Shown piece by piece: positions 1 to 7,748 of a DNA stretch of 64,000 bases. The stretch lies in assembly GCF_000304355.2 (NCBI RefSeq), contig NC_018227.2:1798001-1862000 (forward strand), read 5' to 3'. A program made the position numbers and the translations under genes. The notes beneath the pieces are model-generated. The model made no database searches. It saw only the letters and a list, made by a program, of their open reading frames with translations, and had not been told where the DNA came from. Numbering within the stretch: the stretch's first letter is position 1; each line of letters begins with the position of its first letter. The stretch is from Methanoculleus bourgensis MS2 (lineage in GTDB: Archaea > Halobacteriota > Methanomicrobia > Methanomicrobiales > Methanoculleaceae).

Positions 1-186
1 CCGAATATGGCCCAGTCCGTCATCGGTGAACTGACGAAAGCCCGGACGCTTGAGGAGGTACGCCGCCGGGAAAGCCCATACTACAGCATCCGCGAGGAAG
101 AACCCCTCGTCCGGATGGTGAACGAGCGCATCGAGGGATTCCGCCGCGAGCTCCTGGATGAGGTGGAGCGGCGGCGACGTGGCTGA
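1..186 (+). CDS. C-terminal end of an unidentified protein (5' truncated by window)
   Basis: An open frame enters from the left edge and stops at a TGA at 184-186, giving 61 residues. It is rich in Arg and Glu and ends in a basic helix-like segment (EVERRRRG). Codon use is GC-rich like the neighbouring core genes. No family is recognised from this fragment. It is on the same strand as the mod operon but separated from it by about 225 nt that contain a promoter, so it is probably a separate unit. Confidence 0.5.
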   Translation, partial: PNMAQSVIGELTKARTLEEVRRRESPYYSIREEEPLVRMVNERIEGFRRELLDEVERRRRG

Positions 187-332
187 TCTGCGCACAACTG
201 TTCTCCCTCAAAATCCCTTCCTTTGTTCACTCCAAAAAGACCCTCCAGGTTGATACCCGGCACCCGATCTCTCCCCGTGCGGCAGAGCCTATGGCAATAC
301 CATGACCTTTAAATATCGTCGGCAAACGTAAA

Positions 333-352
333 CTCAAATCGGTTAATTTGAG
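333..352. promoter_or_regulatory. Inverted repeat, candidate operator of the mod operon
   Basis: CTCAAAT at 333-339 and ATTTGAG at 346-352 form a perfect 7-bp inverted repeat around a 6-nt spacer. It lies about 17 nt upstream of the modA TATA box. Its position suits a metal-oxyanion or sulfur-responsive regulator, but it does not match the bacterial ModE box and the regulator is unknown. Confidence 0.4.
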
Positions 353-368
353 CTTAAAACTCACTAGA

Positions 369-379
369 TTAAATATATT
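369..379 (+). promoter_or_regulatory. TATA box of modABC
   Basis: TTAAATATATT lies about 35-40 nt upstream of the modA ATG in an AT-rich stretch. This is the expected position for an archaeal promoter with a short leader. Confidence 0.5.
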
Positions 380-411
380 GAATCGCAATCCCTTATGAAT
401 AAGGTGTTTTT

Positions 412-1242
412 ATGAAACGATCGACCCCGGCAACTCTTGTTGCAGTAAGTCTTCTGATCATCGCCGGTCTCCTGGTTGCGGGATGCACAACCACCCAGCA
501 GGAGACTCCTGGAGAGACAACCCTGACCGTCTTTACGGCAGCATCGCTCACAGGAGCCTTCACTGATATCGGCAAAGCCTACGAGGCAAAGAACGAAAAC
601 GTCAAGGTCGAATTTGTCTTCGACGGTTCGCAGACCCTCCGCACCCAGATCGAGCAGGGAGCGACCCCTGATATCTTCGTCTCCGCGAGCACGAAGCACA
701 TGAAAGCGCTCCAGGGTGCTGGATTCATGGACAACGACACCGTGGCTCCGTTCCTCGGGAACAGCCTGGCCCTGGTTGTCCCGGCCGATAACCCGGCAAA
801 GATCACCGGCGTTGCGGACCTGAATAAATCGGGTGTGAAACTTGTCATCGGCACCAAGGATGTCCCCTTCGGCGACTATACCCGGCAGATGCTCGACAAG
901 ATGGCCGCCGATCCCAAATACGGTGAGGCCTACCGCGATGCTGTGATGAAGAACGTCATCTCCGAGGAGACCGCGGTGACGTCCGTGATGCCCAAACTGA
1001 TGCTCGGCGAAGCGGATGCATCGTTCGTCTACAAGTCGGATGTCTCCAAGGACGACCGGGACAAGCTGACGCGGCTCGACGTCCCATCGGAGTACAACGT
1101 CATGGCCACATACCCGCTCGGCATCCTTACGGAGTCGTCGCAGAAGACTGAAGCAGAGTCGTTCATAGCATTCGTCCGCGGTCCGGACGGCAGCGCCATT
1201 CTGACAGAATATGGATTTGACCCGATTCCGGCAGGAAAGTGA
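412..1242 (+). CDS. modA: Molybdate/tungstate ABC transporter, substrate-binding lipoprotein
   Basis: The 276-residue protein begins with a short basic segment, a hydrophobic stretch and a lipobox (LVAGC, Cys25), followed by a Thr-rich linker, so it is probably a membrane-anchored lipoprotein facing outward. The mature part starts TVFTAASLTGAF, the usual first strand of bacterial-type ModA, and continues with the typical SNTQ-like (DGSQTL) and DVPFGDYT ligand-loop regions. Function by family: captures molybdate or tungstate for the pterin enzymes such as formylmethanofuran dehydrogenase. It is the first gene of modABC and its 3' end overlaps modB by 32 nt. Which oxyanion is preferred cannot be read from sequence. 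Confidence 0.88.
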   Translation: MKRSTPATLVAVSLLIIAGLLVAGCTTTQQETPGETTLTVFTAASLTGAFTDIGKAYEAKNENVKVEFVFDGSQTLRTQIEQGATPDIFVSASTKHMKALQGAGFMDNDTVAPFLGNSLALVVPADNPAKITGVADLNKSGVKLVIGTKDVPFGDYTRQMLDKMAADPKYGEAYRDAVMKNVISEETAVTSVMPKLMLGEADASFVYKSDVSKDDRDKLTRLDVPSEYNVMATYPLGILTESSQKTEAESFIAFVRGPDGSAILTEYGFDPIPAGK

Positions 1243-2053
1243 GGTACTCCGGCACAGCAGCCGGACGCGACCGGGGAGGGCGGCACTCACCCTCCTCGTC
1301 GCCGCCCTTCTCGCTCTCTTCCTTCTCTTTGTCACGGTACCGGTAGCCTCGCTCTTTCTGCGCATATCGCCCGAGGCGTTCTTCCGCTCGCTTGCCGAGC
1401 CGGTGGTGCTCGATGCACTCTCGCTCTCCCTCGTCACCGCGACGATAAGTACGGTGATCGTCGTCGTCTTCGGGACGCCGCTTGCCCTGGTAAACGCCCG
1501 GCATGACTACCGCGGCAGGGATATCGTCGACACCCTCACCGATCTCCCAATCGTCCTGCCGCCGGCGGTGGCGGGCATCGCGCTTCTCATGGCCTTCGGC
1601 CGACGGGGCGTCGTCGGGCAGTACCTCGACGTCTTCGGTATTCATATCGCCTTCACCACAGTCGCGGTGGTCCTGGCCCAGGTCTTTGTGGCCTCGCCGT
1701 TCTATATCAGGCAGGCGAAGGCGAGTTTCGAGGCGGTCGACCGGCTCTACGAGGACGCGGCACGGACCCTTGGCGCATCCCCCTGGACCGTCGCCCTCCG
1801 GATCACCGTCCCGCTTGCGTGGGGCGGGCTCGTCTCAGGGGCGATACTCTCGTTCGCGCGGGCGCTCGGGGAGTTCGGCGCCACGATCATGTTCGCCGGG
1901 AACTTCCAGGGTAAGACCCAGACGATGCCGCTTGCGATCTATACAACCATGCAGGGGGACCTCGATGCTGCGATAAGCCTTGCAATCATCCTCGTCGTGA
2001 TATCGTTTGCCGTGATCGCCGCAGTGAAGGTCGTCACCCGGAGGAAATTCTGA
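1211..2053 (+). CDS. modB: Molybdate/tungstate ABC transporter permease
   Basis: The protein has 280 residues with about six hydrophobic segments. The cytoplasmic EAA loop is visible near residues 180-215 (EDAARTLGASPW followed by SFARALGEFGATIMFAG), which docks on the ATPase. The start at 1211 lies inside the end of modA, and the stop overlaps the modC ATG in TGATG, so the three genes are translationally coupled. The first 30 or so residues are charged and a slightly later start is possible. Confidence 0.87.
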   Translation: MDLTRFRQESEVLRHSSRTRPGRAALTLLVAALLALFLLFVTVPVASLFLRISPEAFFRSLAEPVVLDALSLSLVTATISTVIVVVFGTPLALVNARHDYRGRDIVDTLTDLPIVLPPAVAGIALLMAFGRRGVVGQYLDVFGIHIAFTTVAVVLAQVFVASPFYIRQAKASFEAVDRLYEDAARTLGASPWTVALRITVPLAWGGLVSGAILSFARALGEFGATIMFAGNFQGKTQTMPLAIYTTMQGDLDAAISLAIILVVISFAVIAAVKVVTRRKF

Positions 2054-2766
2054 TGCTCTCTCTCCATGCTGTGCGGCAACTGCGGGATTTTGCCCTCGAT
2101 GTCACGCTCTCGGTCGGGCGGGGGGAGACCCTTGTCCTTATCGGTGAGAACGGAGCGGGCAAGTCCACGGTGCTGAACCTGATCTCGGGCATCCTCACAC
2201 CTGACCGGGGCGAGATCACCCTCGGGGAGAGGACGCTCTTCTCAGATGAGAAAGGGATCGACGTCCCCGCAGAGGACCGGAACATCGGACACCTCTTCCA
2301 GTCCTACGCTCTCTTCCCGCACATGACCGTCGCCGAGAACGTGGCGTTCGGCCTCCGGTGCAGGCGGGTCCCAAAACCGGAGATAGCCAGGTCTGTGACG
2401 GAGCAACTCGCGGCAATGCGTCTTGCCGACCTCGCAAACGTCAACGTCGGCCGGCTCTCGGGGGGGCAGCGGCAGCGGGTGGCCCTTGCCCGGGCCCTGG
2501 TGCTCGAGCCGGAGCTCCTCCTCCTCGACGAGCCTCTCGCCGCAGTCGATATGCGGGCTAAAGGTGCGATGCGGAAGGAACTCCGTGAGCAGATCAGGGA
2601 CGCCGGTATCCCCTGCATCGTCGTCACCCACACCCTCCGCGACGTCCTCGAACTCGCGGACCGCATCTGCCTCCTCGATGAAGGAAGGGTTGCGGCCGAC
2701 GGGGCGCCGGAGGAGGTGCTCGGGATGCGGGAGAACGGGTTTATCGCGAGTTTCACCGAGAGATGA
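2053..2766 (+). CDS. modC: Molybdate/tungstate ABC transporter ATPase, short form without a C-terminal TOBE domain
   Basis: The 237-residue ABC ATPase shows Walker A GENGAGKST (31-39), signature LSGGQRQR, Walker B LLLLDEP and the switch His in VVTHTLRDV. Bacterial ModC is usually about 350 residues with a C-terminal molybdate-binding TOBE domain; that part is absent here and the frame stops at a clean TGA. A free TOBE/Mop protein is encoded 8 kb away at 10506-10715. Last gene of modABC, probably driving import of molybdate or tungstate. Confidence 0.87.
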   Translation: MLSLHAVRQLRDFALDVTLSVGRGETLVLIGENGAGKSTVLNLISGILTPDRGEITLGERTLFSDEKGIDVPAEDRNIGHLFQSYALFPHMTVAENVAFGLRCRRVPKPEIARSVTEQLAAMRLADLANVNVGRLSGGQRQRVALARALVLEPELLLLDEPLAAVDMRAKGAMRKELREQIRDAGIPCIVVTHTLRDVLELADRICLLDEGRVAADGAPEEVLGMRENGFIASFTER

Positions 2767-2794
2767 GGGGTTTTTGGGTACGGGACCTGCTATA

Positions 2795-2932
2795 CCATCA
2801 CATCTAAGATTCCAGACCCCTTCACCCTCTTCGCAAACTTCCGCGTGAGACTCTATCCTCTCCGTACCGAAAACTCTCGCGCGTTGAGCGCGAGGCAAGG
2901 GTGCGCCTGAAATGTCAGATGCACTTGTTCAC
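2795..2932. repeat. Small non-autonomous element with TA-flanked ends between modC and ogg
   Basis: A TA at 2793-2794 is followed by CCATCACATCTAAGATTCC. At the other end the reverse complement reads TA then GTGAACAAGTGCATCTGAC, with TA at 2933-2934. The two ends share a CATCT-A--ATT--CAG core. Similar ends recur elsewhere in the window. No coding capacity. Its right end supplies the last base of the ogg stop codon. Confidence 0.45.
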
Positions 2933-3798
2933 TACCGGCCGCCCCTCTTCTGCCCGGCTCGGTCCCGCACGCAGTAGAGGTACTCCTGCGCATACCCGGC
3001 GTACTCCCCAAAGTGGTCCCGTGCAAACCGCCGGATCCTCTCGTAATCTCGCGGGGTGCAACTCTTCCCGGTAAGGTCCGGCAGGTAGGTCTCCGCCATG
3101 ATCCGGTGTATCCAGACATCGACCGGGAACGCCTCGAAGAACCCGAACGCAAAGAGCAGCACACAGTCGGCCGCCTTCGGCCCGACACCCCGGAACTCCA
3201 TCAGCGCCTGCCGTGCATCCTCAAACGTGAGGGCCGCTATCCTCTCTGCCCAGTCTGGGTGTTCTGTTGCGAAGGCGGCGGTGCTGGAGACATAATCTGT
3301 CCGGTAGCCGAGCCTGCAGTCCCTGAGATCCGCGCGGGAGACCGATGCCAGCACCTCCGGCTCCGGGAACGTGTACGCCGTGCCGAAGGGCCCGTCCACC
3401 GGTCTCCCAAACCGTTCTGCCATGAGTGCGACCCGGCGCTTCACCGCCGGGATGTTTGTATTCGTGGCACAGATATACGAGACCAGGCACTCCCACGGTT
3501 GTTGTCTCGCGAGGCGCAGGCCCCGGCATTCCCGGATCGCCGCGGCGATCACCGGGTCGCGGTCGATGGACGAGAGGATGGCGGGAAGGTCCTGATCGAG
3601 CCTGAAGTAGTCGCGGACGAACCCCGTATCCACCCCGGAAAACGTGAGATGGCGTTCGTCCTGTCGGATCCGGATAGCCCGGCCGTCGACGATACCCTGC
3701 CACCATCCCTCCACCTTCTCCCAGCGGAAGGCCTGCCCGCAGGAGAGCGTCCGGTCGAGGTCAAACGGCTGGTCGGGCCGGAGCGTGATCGTTGTCAT
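2932..3798 (-). CDS. ogg: 8-oxoguanine DNA glycosylase / HhH-GPD N-glycosylase
   Basis: The 288-residue protein has an N-terminal TATA-binding-protein-like beta domain (1-90) and a helical HhH-GPD domain. The helix-hairpin-helix GVGPKAADC contains the expected catalytic Lys208, and PVDVW contains the catalytic Asp227, as in Ogg1-type bifunctional glycosylases. Role by family: excises oxidised guanine from DNA and nicks the strand. The start is the ATG at 3798 (MTTITL); the frame stays open 90 codons further upstream but that part overlaps nifB and has no homology-like composition. The TAG stop is made by the TA and first base of an adjoining mobile-element end. Confidence 0.8.
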   Translation of the reverse strand: MTTITLRPDQPFDLDRTLSCGQAFRWEKVEGWWQGIVDGRAIRIRQDERHLTFSGVDTGFVRDYFRLDQDLPAILSSIDRDPVIAAAIRECRGLRLARQQPWECLVSYICATNTNIPAVKRRVALMAERFGRPVDGPFGTAYTFPEPEVLASVSRADLRDCRLGYRTDYVSSTAAFATEHPDWAERIAALTFEDARQALMEFRGVGPKAADCVLLFAFGFFEAFPVDVWIHRIMAETYLPDLTGKSCTPRDYERIRRFARDHFGEYAGYAQEYLYCVRDRAGQKRGGR

Positions 3799-3853
3799 GG
3801 TCCTTTCGGTATCGGAACGTGGCGCTCGGCAAAAAAGTGTGGATATTCCGGGA

Positions 3854-4756
3854 TTACTTCCCCTGTTCACGGTAGACGCAGGACTGCACGTCCTGGCCGA
3901 GTTTCCCGATGGCGTCCGCCCGGCAGCGCGCACAGTGGCGCATCTGCTTGATGTAAGGGGCGCACCGGTCCTGCATCTCCCGCTTCTCCTTTGGCGTGGG
4001 CGGGGTGATCCCGGCGAACTTGTACTGCGGGATGAGCGGGATGACGTTGAAGGTGAACGCCCCCATCTCACCGACCTTCTTTGCGATCTCGGGGATATGC
4101 TCGTCGTTGACCCCGGGGATGTAGACGGTGTTTATCTTGACGAACATCTTCTTTGCAACCGCCATCTCGATCCCTTTCAACTGCTGGGAGAGGAGGAGTT
4201 CCGCCGCCTCGCGCCCATGGTACTTCTTCCCGTTGTACTCAACCCAGGAGTAGATCTTCTCCCCTATCGCAGGGTCGATAGCGTTGAGCGTGACCGTAAC
4301 GTTCCCGACATCGTACTTCGCCAGTTCTTCTATCGACTCAGGGAGCACGAGACCGTTTGTGCTGATGCACATGATCAGGTGCGGGAACTCCTCGTGGACC
4401 AGCCTGAGCGCCTCAAACGTCTCGGGGTTTGCAAGCGGCTCGCCCGGTCCTGCGATGCCGACCACCTTCACGTAGGGGTAGTCCTTAACGACCCTCCTGA
4501 CTAGGTCGAGGGATTCCTCCGGAGAGAGAACCTTGCTTGTCACACCCGGCCGGCTCTCGTTCACGCAGTCAAAGTCGCGTATGCAATAGTTGCATTGGAT
4601 GTTGCACTTCGGGGCGACGGGGATGTGGCACCGCCCGAAGGCATGGCATGCTTTGTCAGAGTAGCAGGGGTGCTCGCTGATCTTGCGTAATTGCTCAGGA
4701 TCGTAGGGGACTTCCTTGCCCTGGACCGTCGCGGTCCGATACGATTCGTCGGCCAT
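3854..4756 (-). CDS. nifB: NifB-type radical SAM protein (FeMo-cofactor core biosynthesis)
   Basis: The 300-residue protein carries the radical-SAM motif C51-x3-C55-x2-C58, further N-terminal cysteines (C31, C37, C43) expected to hold auxiliary clusters, the GIAGPGEPLAN motif and the C-terminal CARCRADAIG signature of NifB. It lacks the NifX-like domain of many bacterial NifB proteins, as usual for methanogens. By family it converts [4Fe-4S] units to NifB-co, the precursor of the nitrogenase cofactor. No nif structural genes are in this window, so nitrogen fixation cannot be concluded. The ogg ATG lies 55 nt past the stop and may be cotranscribed. Confidence 0.85.
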   Translation of the reverse strand: MADESYRTATVQGKEVPYDPEQLRKISEHPCYSDKACHAFGRCHIPVAPKCNIQCNYCIRDFDCVNESRPGVTSKVLSPEESLDLVRRVVKDYPYVKVVGIAGPGEPLANPETFEALRLVHEEFPHLIMCISTNGLVLPESIEELAKYDVGNVTVTLNAIDPAIGEKIYSWVEYNGKKYHGREAAELLLSQQLKGIEMAVAKKMFVKINTVYIPGVNDEHIPEIAKKVGEMGAFTFNVIPLIPQYKFAGITPPTPKEKREMQDRCAPYIKQMRHCARCRADAIGKLGQDVQSCVYREQGK

Positions 4757-4781
4757 ATCTTATAATCCATCTTTCTTGTGA

Positions 4782-4793
4782 CAATATATAGTG
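4782..4793 (-). promoter_or_regulatory. TATA box of nifB
   Basis: On the minus strand ACTATATATTGT is centred about 31 nt upstream of the nifB ATG. The distance implies a very short leader, and no convincing ribosome-binding site is seen in the intervening sequence. Confidence 0.5.
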
Positions 4794-4918
4794 ATGGGTG
4801 CCGGTCGGCGTGAGCAGGGAGGAGTGATTGCATCACTCTTTGGGTGTGATCCCGTCTCATTGCAAGCGCCTCCCCGCCCGCCGGTGCAGCTCCGCTCCGG
4901 CGAAAAAAGTGTGGTGGA

Positions 4919-6907
4919 TCAGGCGGTCTCCCGGGTGATGTCGAGCGGGAGAGACTCCTTCCCGGCCTCCCGCGCACCGGTCTCCTGTTCCATCCCGAAC
5001 CGCTCCTCCGCCGCCTTCAGGATCTGCCCGAGCATCCCGGAATATGAAATACCCGCATACTTCGCCATCTTTGCGAGGTGGCCGTCCCAGCACCAGCCCG
5101 GGTTCGGGTTGACCTCAAGGAGTTTTGGGTTGCCGTGCTCGTCCAGGCGCCAGTCAAACCGGCAGTAATCGCGGCACTCCAGACGCTCAAAGAGGGCGAG
5201 GCAGCACCGGACGACTACCTTCTCGGTCTCCTCAGGGAGGTTTGCGGGCCTCGATACAATCTTCCAGTACGGCGAATCCGGGAGCCACTTCGCTTCGTAG
5301 CCGCAGAGCCGGGGAAGTTCAGGGGGCAGCGCTGAGTAGTCCTCCTCAGTGATAGGAAGCACCGTGCAGTACCCTGAGGGGTTCCCGATGATGCCGACGC
5401 TGATATCTTTTCCGGTGAGGAACTCCTCGACGAGGAGCGAGTGATCATAGCCAACCGTTGCCCGGAGGGAGTTGATGACATCGGCGAGGTCTTCGAGGGT
5501 GTTGGCGACGCTCTTTTGCGTGATACCATACGAGGAGTCGCCGGTGTTGGGCTTGACGATGGCAGGGAGTTTCATCCCGGCGTCGTAGGTGCGGTCGCCG
5601 GGCGTGATGAAACAGGCGTCCGGCACCGGGATTCCCATCTCTTTCGCGACGCCGCGCACGAGCGATTTGTCGTAGCAGAACGCAAGCGACTGCGGCCCTG
5701 ACCCCGTGTACGGGATCCCGAGCATCTCCAGGAGCGCAGGCACGTGGAGTTCTCTCCTCGGGTCATTGTTGAACCCCTCGTCACAGAGGTTGAGGACGTA
5801 GTCCACCTTCCCTTTCAGTTTTGCGAGGTCCTGGATCATCGTGTCGTGCTTGCAGAGGTAGGTGAACCGGTAACCTTTCAGTTCCCGGAGCGCTGCCTTC
5901 ATCTGGTCGATGGTGTAGAAGTCGTCGTCATCAAAGACGCAGGACGGTTTCAGGGCGTCCGGCCTGGTCGGGTCGCCGAGCAGTACCGCGACGTGTTTTG
6001 CTCTCTCCCCGCCCCTTACCTTCGTTGTCGACCACTCCTTCCTGAGAACCGCGGTAACGATATGGCGGCGCTCCATCATACCGAGGTCCTGGTTCCGCCG
6101 TGACTCCGTGGCGATATCATGGAAGGTGATGCCGGAGAAACCTGCCCGTTCCAGGAGCTGCCGGAGGTTCTCGGCGGTGTAGAGGCGTTCAGCATAGAAC
6201 TGGTCGGCTACGACGCCCCTGTCGACATCCGTGATCACCTCCCTTGAGATCAGGCGCTGCCCATCGAGCGAGAGGGACCGCTCCCGGCAGACGAACATCG
6301 CCGGGTCGATCCACTCCCACGACCTTGGCTGGAAGTGGTCTTTCAGGTACTCGCCGTCGGCCACATCCAGGAGCACCCGCCCCCAGGGCTTGAGGACGCG
6401 CCTGAGTTCCATGAGGATCCGCAGGTCTTCCTCGACGGAATCAAAGTAGCCGAAACTGTTCCCGAGGACGAGGACGGCGTCGTAGGTGTCGGCGCGGTAC
6501 GGCAGCCGGCGTGCGTCCCCCTCCCGGAACCTGACCTGCATCCCCTCTTTCTTTGCGGTCGACCGGGCCCGCTGGATCAGGTAGTGCGACTGGTCGAGGC
6601 CTTCGGCGCTGTAGCCACGTCGAGCGAGTTCGAGTGTATGCCTCCCTTGGCCGCAGCAGAGGTCGAGTACCTTCTCATCAGGCTGGAGATGCAGGACCCG
6701 GGTAATCCGGTCGATCTCAGACCTGGTGATCTGCTGGTCGTCGACGACGTCGCCGTCTGTCTTGAGGTAGAGGCGGTTGAAGATACCCTTCCACCAGTCG
6801 GATTTCACATGCTCTTCAAGGTCGGGAACCGGACCAAGCGTCCGTTTCTGATGTTTTCCCTTCCGTCTGCTATCAGGGGGTTCGTCTGTGTGGGTCTCGT
6901 CGGTCAT
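4919..6907 (-). CDS. Fusion of a class I SAM methyltransferase and a D-Ala-D-Ala-ligase-like ATP-grasp enzyme
   Basis: One 662-residue frame holds two domains. Residues about 35-290 are a Rossmann methyltransferase with motif I VLDLCCGQGRHT, a GLDQS acidic loop and motif VLVLGNSFGYF. Residues about 305-640 resemble D-alanine-D-alanine ligase: an N-terminal lobe, the ATP-grasp phosphate loop PNTGDSSYGI, VEEF, and the metal site LLEVNPNPGW. Archaea such as this one lack murein, so the ligase half probably joins another amino acid or small acid pair. The start is ATG 6907, with GGTGAG 8 nt upstream; a GTG nine bases earlier is less well placed. Substrate unknown. Neighbouring nifB is on the same strand but has its own promoter. 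Confidence 0.75.
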   Translation of the reverse strand: MTDETHTDEPPDSRRKGKHQKRTLGPVPDLEEHVKSDWWKGIFNRLYLKTDGDVVDDQQITRSEIDRITRVLHLQPDEKVLDLCCGQGRHTLELARRGYSAEGLDQSHYLIQRARSTAKKEGMQVRFREGDARRLPYRADTYDAVLVLGNSFGYFDSVEEDLRILMELRRVLKPWGRVLLDVADGEYLKDHFQPRSWEWIDPAMFVCRERSLSLDGQRLISREVITDVDRGVVADQFYAERLYTAENLRQLLERAGFSGITFHDIATESRRNQDLGMMERRHIVTAVLRKEWSTTKVRGGERAKHVAVLLGDPTRPDALKPSCVFDDDDFYTIDQMKAALRELKGYRFTYLCKHDTMIQDLAKLKGKVDYVLNLCDEGFNNDPRRELHVPALLEMLGIPYTGSGPQSLAFCYDKSLVRGVAKEMGIPVPDACFITPGDRTYDAGMKLPAIVKPNTGDSSYGITQKSVANTLEDLADVINSLRATVGYDHSLLVEEFLTGKDISVGIIGNPSGYCTVLPITEEDYSALPPELPRLCGYEAKWLPDSPYWKIVSRPANLPEETEKVVVRCCLALFERLECRDYCRFDWRLDEHGNPKLLEVNPNPGWCWDGHLAKMAKYAGISYSGMLGQILKAAEERFGMEQETGAREAGKESLPLDITRETA

Positions 6908-7264
6908 CTGAGCCACTCACCATTGGTCCTGTCTCCGGGATAGAACCGGCATGTTGCCGGAGCGCAAAAGAGGTCGGTTGACGTGTGCCATTGTTGAATG
7001 TTATTCGGTAGGACGGCATTGATAAAAGCATTATGTCACAGTTCCCGCTGCCGCGGGAAACGGCAGGTTTCACGGGGACGTTTCTCCCCCTGAGATCCCT
7101 GCCGTCGCGCCGGGGAGATACGATCCAGCGCTCCTCCTGGTGATGGGAGCCGGGTGCGGCAAGGGCATACCGGGATGGCAGGGCCTGCCTGAGATCCGCG
7201 AGACACACTTATATATGCACGCAGGTGGTTGTATATGTGCAGACTATCTGCATGGTTGAAGTAT
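6908..7264. other. Intergenic region with divergent promoters
   Basis: There is no convincing gene. It separates the minus-strand fusion gene from the plus-strand mini-protein pair. CTTATATATG at 7208-7217 is a good TATA box for the plus-strand genes. Confidence 0.5.
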
Positions 7265-7441
7265 ATGGATGAGAGATATTCGAGCAGGGGTCCCCGCTCG
7301 TACCAGGACCGCCCCCGCGAGTTCCATAAGGCAGTCTGTTCCGACTGCGGCAAAGAATGCGAAGTTCCTTTCAAGCCTACGGAGGGCAGGCCTGTCTATT
7401 GCCGCGACTGCCTCCCGAAGCACAGGAAACCCCGCTATTGA
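7265..7441 (+). CDS. CxxC-x17-CxxC zinc-ribbon mini-protein, copy 1
   Basis: The 58-residue basic protein has a disordered Arg/Ser/Pro N-terminus (MDERYSSRGPRSY) and two CxxC knuckles (CSDC and CRDC) separated by exactly 17 residues, as in the small CxxC-x17-CxxC domain proteins found in archaea and some bacteria. The cysteines probably bind one zinc and the tail HRKPRY is basic, so nucleic-acid or ribosome contact is plausible but unproven. The start at ATG 7265 is chosen because the sister gene starts at the same point of the alignment. Upstream TATA at 7208-7217. Confidence 0.75.
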   Translation: MDERYSSRGPRSYQDRPREFHKAVCSDCGKECEVPFKPTEGRPVYCRDCLPKHRKPRY

Positions 7442-7482
7442 GTTGGTTGTGAATACGGTTTCTCAGCGTGAGTGAAATATCA

Positions 7483-7659
7483 ATGGAAGAGAGATATCCT
7501 AGCCGGGGTCCGCGGTCGTACCAGAATCGCCCCCGCGAGTTCCACAAGGCAGTCTGCTCCGACTGCGGCAAAGAATGCGAAGTTCCTTTCAAGCCTACGG
7601 AGGGCAGGCCTGTCTACTGCCGCGACTGCCTCCCGAAGCACAGGAAACCCCGATTCTAA
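7483..7659 (+). CDS. CxxC-x17-CxxC zinc-ribbon mini-protein, copy 2 (tandem duplicate)
   Basis: It has the same 58-residue length and architecture as the gene 42 nt upstream and is almost identical over the last 50 residues (from the FHKAV motif to the KHRKPR tail), including at the nucleotide level. The differences are concentrated in the first 15 residues and the final aromatic residue (F instead of Y). A GTG 15 nt earlier is in frame, but ATG 7483 matches copy 1 and has a GTGAG-type site upstream. It is followed by an oligo-T run. This is a recent tandem duplication, likely cotranscribed with copy 1. Confidence 0.75.
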   Translation: MEERYPSRGPRSYQNRPREFHKAVCSDCGKECEVPFKPTEGRPVYCRDCLPKHRKPRF

Positions 7660-7661
7660 CC

Positions 7662-7668
7662 TTTTTTT
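7662..7668 (+). terminator. Oligo-T terminator after the mini-protein pair
   Basis: Seven consecutive T residues begin three bases after the stop codon of copy 2, typical of archaeal intrinsic termination. Confidence 0.5.
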
Positions 7669-7748
7669 ATGCGCACCCGCGACGGTGTGCGCTTTCCCTG
7701 GATCTCCTTGCCCGGAGCACCGGCTGTACACGCCTCCTGCCCCGCCGT

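Noticed and set aside
364-1437. 357-codon minus-strand frame over modA
   Set aside because: Shadow of modA in high-GC DNA; Arg/Cys-rich and without any recognisable motif.
3799-4071. 91-codon N-terminal extension of ogg
   Set aside because: The extension lies over the 3' end of nifB on the same strand in another frame, with Arg/Ser-rich shadow-like composition.
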